Part shown: piece by piece, positions 39,088-50,995 of the stretch
Numbering within the stretch: the first letter of the stretch is position 1
Layout of the letters: each line of letters starts with the position of its first letter
Assembly: GCA_030998015.1 (NCBI GenBank)
Contig: JARWMV010000034.1
Span: 1-64,000 of the forward strand
DNA length: 64,000 bases
DNA from: Ceratorhiza oryzae-sativae
Lineage: Eukaryota > Basidiomycota > Agaricomycetes > Cantharellales > Ceratobasidiaceae
Reading direction: 5' to 3'
Notes under the pieces: generated by a model
Databases searched by the model: none
What the model saw: the letters and a program-made list of their open reading frames with translations, nothing else
What the model was told of the DNA's origin: nothing
Position numbers and translations under genes: made by a program

Positions 39088-42000
39088 TTAAAGCTTTCCA
39101 GATCCTCGTTTGGTTCTCTTTGGCCTGCCTTTCGAGTCACCTGAGTGCTGACTTGTCTTGACTGGCATTGGTGCGTCTGGTAAGCACCTTTGCAAGTCAT
39201 TTAGAACCTCTTTCATGTCAGCAAACTTGCTGGCACATTCCATTGTGTCTTCTATTGGGTCGTAGCCCTTCCATCTGATTTGGTAAAACAGCTCGCCATT
39301 CCGCCATTCATAATTTGCAATGTGGTCCACCTCGTATTCCTCCTCTCCTTTTTCTGTTATGATTGGTGGTGGTTTGGTCTGCCTTCTTTGGAAGTCTTTA
39401 TCTTCTGTGAATGGCAAGAGGAGATTTACATGGAATACATTGTGTACACGTATGGTTTTAGGTAGGTCCAGGTGATATGCATGGGATGAGATCTTTTCTG
39501 TGATTTCAAAGGGCCCCCCTTTTTGGTTGTCCAGTTTCTTGGAGGGTCTCTTGGACAAGAGGTTTGTTAGGAGCAGCCAAACCTTGTCTCCTACCTTGAA
39601 TTCCCTCCCTTTCTTTTCCATTTGTTGGTGTAATTCCATTGAGGCTCTTGCCTCATCCCATACCCTTTCCATTTGATTACGCATGTTGTCTGCAGCGGGT
39701 GCCTCAGATGGTTCTTCTCCCTCTCGGACAACCCATCTTGGGTTTTTTCCATATACTGTTTCAAATGGGGTTTGTCCTGTTGTAGCATTTACGTGGTTGT
39801 TATGGCAGAATTCGGCAATGGGTAACCATTTTACCCAATCATCTTGTCTATAATTGCAGAAGGTTCTTAAGAACCCTTCTACCCATTGATTTGTCCTTTC
39901 TGACAGACCATCTGTTTCTGGATGGAAAGCAGTGGAGAATCTGGGCTTTGTCCCAATTCCTTTGTATAGGGCTTTTAGGAATTGGCTGTTAAAGGTTGGC
40001 CCTCAGTCTGAGACAGTGGTTTCTGGGTCCCGTGATGTCTCCATACTTCCCTTATAATATTTTCTGCCAGTTCTTCTGCATTGGTGCTCTCCAGACATGG
40101 TACAAAATGGGCCTGCTGGGAGAAGCGATCTACAACTGTCAAGATACTGTCGTACCCCTTTGAGACAGGTAGTTTGACAATGAAATCATATGCGACATCT
40201 GCCCATGGTTTCCATGGGATTGGTAAGGACTTCAGGGGAGTGCCTTGTTTGTGTCCTTTGCTTCTTTGACACGTTTCACAAGATTCCACATATCGGTTTA
40301 CTTGGGCCTTCATTCCTGGCCAATAGTAATCCCTTGATAGTAATTCTAGTGTTCGGGCTTGTCCCTGATGACCTGCCACTGGGGCGTCATGGCACTCCTC
40401 AAGGAGACTCAACCTCAAGTCCTTGTCATCCGGGATGTAGAGCCTATCGTCATACCTTAATAGGCCCTCCTTCATTTCATACCGTCTAAATTCCTTCTGT
40501 ACTGAGGGCGGTAGTTGTTCTTTATTTGCCACGCTCAGCCTTAAGGATCTGATAGATTCGTCTTCTTCCTGAGCTTCTTTAAGCTCTTCCCAGAAATTCC
40601 CCTGTACTTCTGCCATGAAACCTATGAACCTTTCTTCTGGAATCATGATCTGTGGTTCCATAGGGGTATCCCCATGGTCGCTCCTTCTGGAAAGGGCATC
40701 TGGCTTCTGTGAGAGTTTCCCTGGTCTATACACAATCTGAAAATTGAAGGGTGCCAGAGTGAGATACCATCTGGCATGCCTTCTATTCCACATCTGGGCA
40801 TTTTGCCAGTACTGGAGGTTCCTATGGTCAGTGTATATCACAATAGGTTCCTCTGTCCCTTCTAAGTATAACCTCCAGTGCTCTAAGGACCTAACAATTG
40901 CAAGCAACTCCTTGTGTAGGTGTCATAATTTTTCTCTGGTGGGGTGAAGCTCTTCGATAGGAAGGCAATTGGATGCAATCGGTTGTCATCACCCTTTTGG
41001 CTTAGTACGCCCCCATGGCCACTCCTGAGGCATCTGTTTCCAGTATGTATGGCCTGTTTGGGTTTGGGTGGATCAGGACCGGTTCTCTTGCTACTGCTTC
41101 TTTGATAGCTTCAAATGCTTCCTGTTGTTTTCTTTCCCACAGGAATTTGACATCTTTTTGGGTGAGATCTGTGAGGGGTTTGGCTAAGGTACTAAACTTC
41201 TCTATCCACCTTCTATAGAACCCCAAAGCCTAGGAAGGCTTGGACTTCTTTTACTGTGTTAGGTTCTGGCCATTCTAGAACTGCCTTTACCTTTTCCTTT
41301 TCCATCGATATCCCTTCTGGGGATATGACAATTCCAATGAAGCTTACCTCCTTCACAAAGAACTGACACTTGTGTGGTTTGAGGAAGAGGTGGTTTTCCC
41401 TCATTCTTCTTAACACTTCCCTGACATGTTGTACGTGTTCTTCCCTGTTTCTGGAAAACACTAGTACATCGTCCATGTAGATTACCACATAATTGTCTAT
41501 TATATCACGGAACTTTTCCATCATGAACCTGGTAAAGGTTCTTGGTCCTTCTTTTACTCCGAATGGCATGACCAAGCATTCAAACTGGCCTTCTCCTGTC
41601 CTGAAAGCTGTTTTCCATTCGTCTCCCTCTTTTACCCTGATGTTGTTGAACCCCCATCGAACATCCATTTTTGAATAGATGGTTGCATCCTTCAGTCTCT
41701 CAATCAATTCTATTTGGATTGGAAGTGGAAACCTGTCTGGCTTGGTGATGTCATTCATCTTACGGTAGTCGACTACCAACCTAAGCCCTCCATCTGCTTT
41801 GTTCACATAGAAACAGGGTGCAGCTACAACTGACTGGCTGGGCCTTATTTTCCCGTTTCTTAGTTCCTCCTCTAGGTACTCCCTGAGCGCCTTTGTTTCT
41901 GCTGGCGACATACTGTACCTCTTTGCAGGCTTTGGCAGCTCCGCTCCCTCAATCAGGTCCATTTTGAAGTCTAGGTTACCTTAGGTGGGGTGGAAGTTCT
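39088..42000 (-). pseudogene. pol (RT, RNase H, integrase, chromodomain) of the family III element
   Basis: RT 41962-41213: DYRKMNDITKPDRFPLP, MDVRWGFNNIRVKEGDE and catalytic YMDD (41468-41479). RNase H 41226 to about 40750: ETDASG and YTDHRNLQYW, with a frameshift near 40920-41002. Integrase 40750-39650: GHQGQARTLELL...CETCQRSKGH finger and YDFIVKLP. The second catalytic region is damaged by a one-base deletion and a TGA around 39990-40020. C-terminal part 39684-39088: KVGDKVWLLLTN, then a chromodomain (EEEYEVDHIANYEW, YQIRWKGYD). A collapsed but complete domain set. The listed right end (42000) is where protease begins. Confidence 0.88.
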
Positions 42001-42497
42001 CAGAAACCTTCTTCCCCAAATAGGTCTTCAAAATCCCTAAATTCTTCTGGGATTTGTAGGCTTTCACTTGCTGCCCTTGCCTTGATTTTGTCTGGGTATG
42101 AGATGGTAAGGTCTTTCCAATCTATGATAGGTTCTGCTTCTTCAAGCCATTCTTTCCCTAGGACTATGTCAGTGTCACCTAGGGTCATTACATAAAGGGA
42201 GCATTTTAGTGTCTTCCCTTCCACTTCGATGTTTAGTTCTGCCCTTTCTTCTATGGCATCCTTGATTTCATTTCCATCAATGGCCACAATTGATTTCTTG
42301 TGTTTGAGGGGAGTGGTTGGAATCCCTTTTTCCCTTGAATAGGCCTTATCGATGAAGTTGGTTGAAGATCCTGAGTCAATCAGCGTCTTAGCTGGTTCCA
42401 TGATTCCCTCTACCATAGTGTATATTATTGATTGATTACTAGACTTCTTGAGGTAACATACATCTGCGGTAGGGGTTATATTGGGGTCCTCCAACAT
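42000..42497 (-). CDS. Protease domain of the family III element
   Basis: A 165-codon frame with the retropepsin active site LIDSGSSTNF (about residues 40-49) and the flap/ILG region (DIVLGKEWL), then the acidic spacer before RT (FRDFEDLFGEEGF). It is separated from RT by a short break at about 41963-41999. Part of a broken gag-pol. Confidence 0.85.
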   Translation of the reverse strand: MLEDPNITPTADVCYLKKSSNQSIIYTMVEGIMEPAKTLIDSGSSTNFIDKAYSREKGIPTTPLKHKKSIVAIDGNEIKDAIEERAELNIEVEGKTLKCSLYVMTLGDTDIVLGKEWLEEAEPIIDWKDLTISYPDKIKARAASESLQIPEEFRDFEDLFGEEGF

Positions 42498-44349
42498 GGA
42501 AGTGGTAGGACCAATTAGTTTTCCGACTCAGAGCTGCTTTCTTCCTCAACTTGTCTGCTGGCCTTCCCTTGTATCTTAGCTTTGTTGTAGGTCCACTGGC
42601 CTGGCACTCCTTCAGGACATGCCCTGATTTACCGCATTTGATACAGAGTCCTTCTTTCCTTTGCCTGTCCTTTTCACTGTTTGGTATCCTTACCATGTTG
42701 TTGGTTTGGGTATTCCCCTGTTTGCCGCTGGTCCCTAAAGGCTTGTTCCCCCCTTGTTTGTATTTTCGCTGGTGCCCAGGTTGAATTTGATGAGTTGCTG
42801 GTCCTTGTATTCATTTTCTGGTTTGCAAACTGCATGTCATCCATTTTGCAGGCAAAGTCAATTAATTGATCTAAGGTATATGATGGACCTTCAGCCTCAT
42901 TTGCCAGTACTTCAATCCTTAAGATCTCTTGTGTACTTCGGGTTTTAACCCTTCCCTGAATTGGTCCTTGAGGGCTTCCTGGTTCCAGTCTACCTCTTGG
43001 ATCAGGATCCGAAATTGGGTAGCATAATCCAATGCACTCTTGGTCTGTGTTAATTTCCTTAGTTTCCGGATGGTCTATTCCTTTATGACTGGGTCGTTAA
43101 AAGCATCCAGGAATCCCTTCCTGAAATCCTTCCAGGATGCAAGAATACCTGTGTGTTCGCCTGCTAGTAGTTTCCGGCGGTAAGGTGTGTGCCCAGTTTG
43201 CTGCTTCCCCATCCTCCATGTTCATTAGCACAGCAGATATCTTTTTTCGGTCATCAAAGGCTGATTCGTCATAGTCAGCAAAGAAAAGTTCCATGCTGAT
43301 TATGAAGTTCTCTGCTTCCTTCCCCTTTTTCCCATTAAATTTGCTGGGTCTCCCTAGTCTTGCCTCCTTAGGAGTGTGGTTTGCAGCAAGGGTAGGTTGG
43401 TTTGCTTGGGATGGAGGTTCTGTTCGGGGTCTTATTGTGGACTCGGCCTGGAAGGTTCTTCCCAGAAAGGGTGTTCGTACTGGGGAGGCTGAGGGGGATC
43501 GTGAGGGGCTTCCTATGACCACCCTAGTTCTTCCCCTGGTTTCTTCTGTCCTTTCCCTTGGCCTTCCTGCTTCAGTTGTTTTCCGGAGCTCATTTCCTAG
43601 ATCGGTTACCCGTTGTTCTAGTGCGATTAGGATCTCCCCTGTGTTTTCGGTTTTCTTCTCTAAGCTTTCGAGCTTTCGCTCTTGCATTCCCAGTACCCGG
43701 TTTATTTCCATGGAGATGTCCTTTAATTCTTTTATCAGGTTCCCCATTTCTGCTTTTAGGTCGTCCTGGTTCTTTGCCACATAGAGGACATTTTTGTTGG
43801 ATGTTTCCATTGACCTTACCATCCAGTCCACGTTTCCTTCTTGTCGGGTTAGTGATATTTGACACTGATTTATACCCGTGATTGCCTTTTCTAGTTCCCT
43901 ATGGTTATTGTCTCTAAGTTCCTTGAGCCCCGCCCTGATGGCGTGGCAATGGTGTGAATAGGGTTGGCAGTGGCTATGGTTCCAGGACCTGGCTGGGGTT
44001 GTGTCCTTGCCTCTTCCGCCAAGGCCGTGCCTTGTTCGTATATGGTTCGGGTCATATCTTCTACCTCATCCCTCTCTGGATTTGAGATATCTTCTGGGTC
44101 TGGATTTATCAGGTGAATTGGCGGTTGAGGGCTGCGGAGTGGTATTCCCCCTATTTCCCCTCCCAGGATGGGGGCCCGAGTGGGGTTGGGTTGAGCCACT
44201 GGTCGTGGGTTTTGTGGCAACCCCCCTGGCATTCCTTGGAGGGTCTTATCTGGGTTACCTTCAGCCTCTGGGGAAGCAATGTGTTTGGGTGATTGTGGCC
44301 TACTATTTGCCACTCTGCTTTGAGATCGAGTTTGTGGTCTCTGTGACAT
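42439..44349 (-). pseudogene. gag of the family III element
   Basis: ATG at 44349 (MSQRPQTRSQSRVANSRP), then a Pro-rich N-terminus ending in a frameshift near 43900. The 43831-43097 frame holds a long coiled coil (QERKLESLEKKTENTGEILIA) and the capsid start (RPSKFNGKKGKEAENFI, FFADYDESAFDDRKKI). After further shifts, 42696-42439 carries the CCHC knuckle CIKCGKSGHVLKEC. Several frameshifts inactivate it. Confidence 0.82.
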
Positions 44350-44470
44350 AGTTTCTTTATGTTCTCTTATGTATCACAGGAGTTAGCTGGTTTTCTCGTG
44401 TACTCAGCCCTTAGTATCTGTGTAGTATACTTATGTTCGCCACTAGTTAAGTTAAGAGCTTGCTTTATAA

Positions 44471-45144
44471 TGTGTGACCCTCTGGAGGCTCCCTTGTGGA
44501 GCACTTAAGTAGTGGCTGCGTTGACGGTTTGGTGCTATGCAGTATGTATTGAGTTCTAGTTACAGTGTTTGCTATGGTCTATGGTGGTTGACAAGATAAA
44601 GCAAGCTGAGGCGTCCAGTCTTGCTTTATCCTCCTTATATATACCTGTGGCTGCCGGTGGCTGCGGACGTATTATCTAAGCACACTCGCAGTATGTGTAG
44701 GTTATGTACAGTACTATGGGTTAGGTAATTGTTTGTCTTAAGTTTGTGTGGCTCCGAATCTTATGGAGCCATGCAAGGTCCGAGGGTCATGTGACTTTTG
44801 GACTTAAGCACCTGGTGCTTAATCACTGGATAAGCGCCAAGGTCACGTGACAACTCGCTCCTTGCTCCAGGTAACATGGGAGAGAAACGCTGGAGCGAGT
44901 TCAGGGTAACCACCAGCACTTAATCGTTGGGTAAGCGCCGGGGTCACGTGACAACTCGCTCCTCGCTCCAGGTAACATGGGAGAGAAACGCTGGAGCGAG
45001 TTCAGGGTAACCACCAGCGCTTAATCATTGGGTAAGCGCCAAGATCACGTGATCTTGTTTATGCTTTGTTCCCCTTTGGGAAAAATGCCATAAATCTGTA
45101 CAATATTCGGTTGTTAGGTTATGTCTGCTAGGCAGGTCATAACA
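44471..45144 (-). repeat. 5' LTR of the family III element (674 bp)
   Basis: Matches 34598-35274 with about 20 differences, mostly CpG transitions plus a few 1-2 bp deletions, including one in the terminal TGTCGTGACC (here TGTGTGACC). It has two tandem CACGTG/hairpin units (44840-45045). CGATG follows. Confidence 0.95.
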
Positions 45145-46140
45145 CGATGGGTGCATTCGGTGGGACCGTTTTGTGTGGATGAATAGGGCGCTGTGGTAGT
45201 AATTTCAGTCCCAGTTTTGTTGCAGAACTCATGTAAGCGGCGGTTGATGAGCTCTTTGCTGTTATCGAAATGTATGTGCTTGATTTTGCAGCCTTTCTGA
45301 GTGCAAATGAAATTTGTGAGTGCAATGTAGTGATCGACAGCTTTGCTTTTGTTGCGCATGAAGTTGACAAATGTAAATCAGGTGGCTGCGTTGACAAATA
45401 CTATGTAGTAGCGGTTACCTTGGATTGAGTTTATTGATGCCAGGCCCCAGACATCCAAGTAAATGAGATTGGCGATCTTGCAAGGGGTTTCGATGGCGAT
45501 AGTACCGAAAGGACGTGTGTGAGATTTGCCTTGTACACAGCCTAGGCAATCGAAATTTGGGTTGAGCAGGACTGATTTGGGATTAGCAATTTCGAGACTG
45601 CAAGCAAGGTTGCTGTTCTTGAGGCGAATAATGTTTCGCAGGTCTGTATGCACAAGTATTATGTGCCAATTGCGTAGAGGGCGCGCAATGTATGTGTGTT
45701 GATGTGGGTCTGTAGTAGCCATGAGGTACCAGGAGTTTCTGGTTCGGCGTTCACCAATCTTCTTGGCTAGTGCGAAGAGCCATTGATTGTTGGGGCTGAT
45801 TTCATCAAAGAAAGCAATTGTGTTGCAGGTCACATGAGCAGAGTGACAAGGATATTTGTCAGTCCAAGAGGATAGGGATAAAAGGTTGACTGGCAAGTTT
45901 TCAACAAGGGCAACGTTTGTAAAGTATATGCGGCTGTCAGGTGATCCGTACTGAGGCTTGTTGTTAATGACCTGAGGCACGCGTGCATATGTGTGCAAAG
46001 TGATTTTGCCAAAACCCGAGATGGTGGCTGTGCCGCCGATGCCCTGGATTGTCAATGACATCGGAATAAAATTGGTTAAATGCTCACGCCAGTTGGTAAC
46101 ATGGCAGGATGCGCCGGAGTCGATGATCCAGGCATCATCT
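45145..46140 (-). pseudogene. copia protease, GAG-pre-integrase and integrase N-terminal half
   Basis: Protease active site WIIDSGASCHVTNW at about 46090-46135. The 46061-45378 frame reads ILVHTDLRNIIRL and FDCLGCVQGKSHTRPFG (GAG-pre-integrase finger region), then the integrase start LIYLDVWGLASINSIQGNRY. The frame shifts near 45380 and continues 45359-45145 (IHFDNSKELINRRLHEFC, YSSTQNGPTECTHR). The family III insertion splits the integrase right after this region. Confidence 0.85.
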
Positions 46141-47847
46141 AGACCAATGCCAAATTGGGTGTTGTTCTGAAAAGAGAAGGAGGAATGTTTGAAGTTTTCA
46201 GTGAAATATCACTGAATGCACATCGGTAGATCTTTGAATGCAGGTGGATTTGGAGTAGTAAGGAGTTCTCAGGTAATCAGCGCGCAAGAAGATTGTTTGT
46301 TCAAGCTGGGTGTATGCGTTGTAGTAGCGTGTGTGAAACAAAAAGCGTAGGCAAAGTCTGAAGACGATATAAAATTTTGCGCGCTTGCCATTGTTGCCAT
46401 TATCTTGGCCATTGCGACGCTGGCTGTTATCACCATTGTTGCCATTGTTATGCACGTTGTTGCAGCGATTGTTGCGTCCGCCAGTATTAGCGTGCCTGGT
46501 ACTGCGGCCTTGGCCAGATCCTCAGCGACTGTTTGTGGTATGTCTGCCTCTATGTCCTCCTCCCCCGGGTTTATGGCAGTCAACCTTCTTGTGACCGGGG
46601 ATGCCACAATTATGGCATATAATCTTGATTACAGCAGAAACATGGCGATTTGGGGTGCCTTGGCAATTCCCGGGGACTTGGTGATTACGCGCAAAGAAAG
46701 ATTTTTTGCTGGCGACTGACTTTCAGCAATGATATTCAGTGAGTAGACAGGATTGAATGTTGATAGATAGCTTGGAACCATTGGTATCACCAGATTCAGG
46801 GCGTTGAGGGATGACTGAGACGAGTACCTGCCAGGATTCAGGCAGCAAGACTAAGAGTTGCTGAACAAATTCAATTTCTTTGAGTTGATCTGATGATTCG
46901 GTGAGGAGCGCAATGTTGAGATCGTTAAATATCTTGCGTAACTCCTTTATATGCACCTCTAAGTTGTCCCCTTCGTTCATGCATAGCAAAGTAAAGTGGT
47001 TTCGGAGCATAGTCATTGCAGCAACGCCTAGGGACTGGTATTGGTTCCTAAGTATGGCCCAAGCGTTGGCAACAGAGGTTTCACAGGCAACATGGATCAT
47101 AGGGCTGGTGTCAACACGGCAACGTAAAGCACCTAGTGCAGTAGTGTTCTTTTTGTCCCAAGCAGGTTGGTCGTTTGGATCACTAGGTTGAGGGGTAGAG
47201 CCACTGACAATGTCCCATACATCAACCTCTTGAAATATATCTTGCATTTGTATGCGCCAGACTTGATAGTCATCCTGGCCTTGGAGCTTGGCAATCGCAT
47301 AGTTCTTGTCAGCAATGACTAGCATGGGGGCGTTGGGCGTGCCTTTGGATGATGACGCCATAGTAGCAGGCTGAGCAGTAGCAGCAGCGGCAGTGACAGT
47401 AGATGAAGGAGCAGGCGCGATAGGTAGCGCAGGGGCAATAGGTTCGGTGGGCGATGGTAAGCCAATCTGGGCAAACGACAATAGGTATAGGCGGTTGTCA
47501 AGAGATAGACATTCGACGCCTGTCTGTGTATGCGCCCCTAGTAGTGCTTCGTATAGGCTGAGTTGATCGCTAGTGAATTGGTATTCTGTGGTGCCAAGTT
47601 GTAACAAGTAAAGCTGATTGTGGAGATCGTGTTTGACAGTATCGAGGGTGGACGTGTTTGAGGGCAATGGCGGTAGTGCAACGTCGAAGGGTGCTGGATT
47701 GAGTGTGAAGTTGGCAAATTCGTCTGTAATGCCTGTAGTGTTGAGGAAATCTTGTACTTGGCGATCCGATGGAGTTGGTGACAAGTGAGGTGATAGATGT
47801 GGCAATTGAGCAGGTGTAGATAACTGAGGATTCAACAGGGTGGGCAA
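46141..47847 (-). pseudogene. copia gag with zinc knuckle, frameshifted 3' end
   Basis: The 374-codon frame 47847-46723 has a low-complexity N-terminus, then the copia-type gag core (KLQGQDDYQVWRIQMQDIFQ, SVANAWAILRNQYQSLGVAA, MLRNHFTLLCMNEGDNLEVH, FVQQLLVLLPESWQVLVSVI). Frames then shift. A CCHC knuckle, CHNCGIPGHKKVDC, is readable on the minus strand at about 46575-46620, after a His/Asn/Gly-rich stretch. Several shifts separate it from the protease. Confidence 0.85.
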
Positions 47848-47854
47848 CCGGTGA

Positions 47855-47881
47855 GCTCAATAACAAGCAGGGCTCATAACC
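47855..47881 (-). other. copia primer-binding site resembling a half tRNA-iMet site
   Basis: Immediately inside the 5' LTR the minus strand reads GGTTATGAGCCCTGCTTG. Its complement contains CATAACC after GGGCTC, as in the anticodon stem-loop of a methionine tRNA (anticodon CAT). Drosophila copia and several fungal copia elements prime from an internally cleaved initiator tRNA-Met, and this site has that form. Confidence 0.6.
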
Positions 47882-48161
47882 TGTTGAAGCGCAGTGAGTA
47901 AATGTGCACCAATGTATGACTTAGCGCAGTGAGATGAAGCGGATTGAGCCTGCTAGAGATGAGTGGGGAGAACATCGCTGTCGATCAAGTGACTTGTACA
48001 TTTGTTTATATAGAATACAATGGATAAATCCAGGTGGTACATCGGCGTGTATACAAGAGAAAGAAAGTACAAATGGAGATAAAACACATAATGTCAGACG
48101 CGAGACAAAGGAAAGGAAAAATATCAATATATGCTTGATATATGCACAGAATTGTTCAACA
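47882..48161 (-). repeat. 5' LTR of the copia element (280 bp)
   Basis: Pair of 31632-31911; ACTAG follows at 48162-48166. After that the H pol continues (minus strand: PLLIQPEP region). Confidence 0.95.
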
Positions 48162-48323
48162 ACTAGGCTCTGGCTGAATTAGGAGGCAGGCTTCCTTCAA
48201 TTTCTGCTTCAGTAAGTTCCATGCCCAATCCCTCTCCTCCATCCATTCCCACTTTACATCCTTCTTGACTAATTCATAAAGACATTTTGTAATTTTTGAA
48301 AAGTCCTTTATGAAGTGCCTTAA
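48162..48323 (-). pseudogene. RT/RNase H junction of element H
   Basis: Minus strand matches the FIKDFSKITKCLYELVKKDV and NLLKQKLKEA...IQPEP region of B pol, continuing upstream of the copia insertion. It is 97-99 per cent like F (about 56440-56600). Cut at 48324 by the LTR of F. Confidence 0.85.
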
Positions 48324-48685
48324 TGTCACAAACTGACATGCATATATCCATTCTATAATATTTTCTCAATTTATTACATGTTATGAGATCATTTTCAAAA
48401 CATACTTGCCTTTTATGGTATATCTGTGTCATGTGACTCAAAGGATGTTCCAGACTGATGACCAAGATGTATTTCAACTCTGATGTGAAATTCTGCAGCT
48501 CCACAGTTGCTTCTATCTCTTATCAGTCATGACTCACTGTATGGACTTGTTTGTTACAATGTGGCTTGTATCATGTATATAAACCAGGTCAAGTTTGCAG
48601 AGGACTCCTCAAGAACTTGACCTCTTGTTGAATACAAGTTCTTTTCTTATCATTTTCCTCATTGCCTGACTTGTTGTCATTGACA
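48324..48685 (+). repeat. 5' LTR of element F (362 bp)
   Basis: Starts TGTCACAAACTGACATG and ends GTCATTGACA. TCAAGAACTTGACCT at 48608-48622 still matches the primer-binding site 48688-48702 (AAGTCAAGTTCTTGA) at 14 of 15 positions. It inserted into H RT/RNase H. Confidence 0.9.
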
Positions 48686-49069
48686 TCAAGTCAAGTTCTT
48701 GATCAATTGTAAGTCTCAGTGTTGCCTGGGATACATCTGGAACACCATTGGCGTTGTCTTGAGATAACACTTCATTGCTTTCCCCAATTCTACTCCACCT
48801 ATCCACAGCCACAAGACATTGTTGCCCTATACGTGCCTCTGTGAAACCTTGCATACTTGTATCAGTTGAAGTGCTATTGGTCCTTGTGGACGCAGCAGCT
48901 CACTGACCAAAGGTTGGGTCCCTCACACATTGTAACAAGCTTTGGTTCTCTAATCTCTTTCATCAACAAGAGGTGGGGTTGCTCATTGCCCTTAAGTAGC
49001 TGAGCAATGGAGGTCACCTTCCTGTTCCAATAGACTTGGGAAAGGGTCTATTTTTCTTCTTGTTCAATC

Positions 49070-49904
49070 TTGCTCTTGCTCAAGTACATCTCTGACAGAA
49101 TGCACAACCCTCAGTGGCACAACCCTTTACAGAAGACCAGTGCTGCCATTTGTGTGGGTGGTTTGGACACCTGTCTATCCACTGCTTCACTCTCAACTTG
49201 GTCAAAGACATCCTTGAAGAGGCTGGGCACATCAATTTTAACTGTGTGAAAATTGTCAAAGTCCATCCCCAGAAAGTTGGACAAGCCCAACAAACCTTTT
49301 TTACCAAGCCAGGTGCCCCTGAGTGCAAAATTTGCCATTGGGCAAACAGAGCCAGCTTCCCAGTGCACTGTCCTTACTGTCCTAAGAAGGACAAATTCTT
49401 ATACTACTACATCATCCCCTGTCACCAGCTATAAGCTGGAGAACCTTGGCCAACAACTCCTTTGTCACCTACTAGATACCATTGAAAACTTCCAAGACAG
49501 GTATTGTCATTACCATAATAGGTATGAAGAAACTTGTGAAAAACTCCATGAAGCCAAGGCCCACTGTGCATACCTAACTGAGTGGTTGCACAAACACCAG
49601 GAGGACTATCTATCCCTCCTCCACAACCATCTCAAACTACAAGCACTAGTCTGAGAAACAACTGGACCCCACAAGTACACCTTCCCTACCTTCTCAACTC
49701 CTTCAGACCTCCCTCATCCTATCTTTCTAAGTGGCATGGGCTTGCCAATTCAGGAAGAAGCACCCCTTCCAGCAGCCCAAATTGATTTTCCCCAAGGAAG
49801 CACTCCTTTGGGACCAAACTAAACTGAAGAGGGTGGAACTGCTGTGTTGTTGCCAGGACACCAAGAGTTGGGACTTGGACAATACGTGGCTGAGATTTGG
49901 GGGG
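49070..49904 (+). pseudogene. Leader ORFs 0, b and c of element F
   Basis: ORF0: open 49114-49434 with CHLCGWFGHLSIHC and CKIC...CPYC. ORF b: 49253-49654 with the coiled-coil region (LENLGQQLLCHLLDTIENFQ, HQEDYLSLLHNHLKLQA), ending in TGA earlier than in B. ORF c: from 49731 (QFRKKHPFQQPK, CQDTKSWDLDNTWLRFGG), interrupted by the LTR at 49905 and resuming at 50425. The region 48703-49069 is untranslated leader. Confidence 0.55.
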
Positions 49905-50419
49905 TGTCATGGCCTAGACCATGATGCAGATTTTATTATTTTCCTATATTTTATACATCTCTCTTTTTCATATTTTGGACAAGTCCTGTTTAATCAGATA
50001 TATGCATAGAATTACTTACATGATCACATGACCTTGTTGTTGTTTACATTCTGTTTGTACCTTCTGGAATATTCTGTTACATGGCACCATTCTTACATTG
50101 TACAATAGTTGTCTCACACCATATGTGTATTTGATATAGCTCATTGTATGAATATATAAGGGAGAGTCTAAGAGCCTTAAGCCTCAGAACTTGACCTCCT
50201 GTTGTATCCCCTCTACTACCTGTGTGACTCTTAGTCCATAGTCCCTGCCCAGTCCTCTTAAGGACAAGTGCACATACTTCTGCCTCCCTGCGTCTTATTG
50301 CACCCTCACTGCATGTCCTACCTTAAATGTTGTCAGTACAGCCTCTGGCATTGCTGCCCATAGGCTGGTCATCACCACTTAGGTGTTTGACGTTATCCAT
50401 TCTGGTTGTAGCTCTGACA
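49905..50419 (+). repeat. Solo LTR of family V (515 bp), TSD GGGGG
   Basis: TGTCATGGCC...GCTCTGACA, flanked by GGGGG (49900-49904 and 50420-50424) within ORF c of F. It has TATATAAG at 50155-50162 as a likely TATA box. A reverse-oriented relative lies at 53842-54361. Confidence 0.92.
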
Positions 50420-50995
50420 GGGGGGTTGGAAACTTTGAAATTTATAGACTTGTGCAGGGTACAGAAACCTTCTGGTACCAAAACAACTCTCAATTCCCTG
50501 TAATTCCCTATTGCCTCCATCGCTCCTAGAATTTATCTGAAACATCCCTGAAATGGTGTCATAAACCCCTGTCCCTGCTTGGGCAAATATGTCTGACAGA
50601 GAGAAAGTGATCTATATGCTTCAGTCAATGGACAAATTGCAAGAGCGAACCAACAACCTCCAAAATGATATTGGAGACATTGAACATAATAATAAAACCT
50701 ACACAGATTTGCTCAAAGCAAAACTTGCAGCAAACCAGACAAAGATAGATGCCAATGTGGCTGGGCTGGCCACCAACATTAACAACCTAGTTGGCATGTT
50801 AGCAATACTCCAAACCACTATCACACACATTAAAGCGCAAATCAATACCTTCTCAGGTGGCTCAGGCACTGCCCAAGTACAACCCTCCTCCAGCATGACC
50901 CAGCCACAACTGGCAACCACCACTACCTCTAGCAGATCAACCACAAAAGTTAAAATGGCTGCTCCCCAAAAGTTTGATGGCATGAAGTGTGAAGA

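Larger units (their letters stand above)
34598..45144 (-). mobile_element. Family III chromodomain Ty3/gypsy element carrying a Rep cassette, TSD CGATG
   Basis: 10,547 bp between LTRs 34598-35274 and 44471-45144, with perfect CGATG duplications (34593-34597 and 45145-45149). Minus-strand order: 5' LTR, gag, protease, RT, RNase H, integrase with chromodomain. A 3.8-kb cassette follows with an unknown ORF, a plus-strand spliced gene and a CRESS-type Rep gene, then the polypurine tract and 3' LTR. The LTRs differ by about 3 per cent, mostly at CpG. Gag-pol has several frameshifts and stops, so this copy is defective. Confidence 0.93.
31632..48161 (-). mobile_element. Ty1/copia element (family IV), TSD ACTAG, split by the family III element
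   Basis: 280-bp LTRs at 31632-31911 and 47882-48161 (TGTTGAAGCGC...GTTCAACA), flanked by perfect ACTAG duplications (31627-31631 and 48162-48166) within H. Without the 10.5-kb family III insertion the element is about 5.98 kb. Minus-strand order: gag, zinc knuckle, protease, integrase, RT, RNase H, which is the copia order. Several stops and frameshifts make it defective. Confidence 0.95.
22376..48323 (-). mobile_element. Element H: old family I element, split by B, the copia element and F
   Basis: Minus-strand pieces: 3' LTR 22376-22461 plus 29412-29686; polypurine tract 29687-29700; pol 3' half 29687-31631; and an RT/RNase H junction 48162-48323. Removing B (TSD TCCTC) rejoins the LTR. Removing copia (TSD ACTAG) rejoins the RNase H region. 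The element then meets the LTR of F at 48324 and should resume beyond the window. It is CpG-poor and nearly identical to F and, in its 3' part, to D. Confidence 0.88.
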
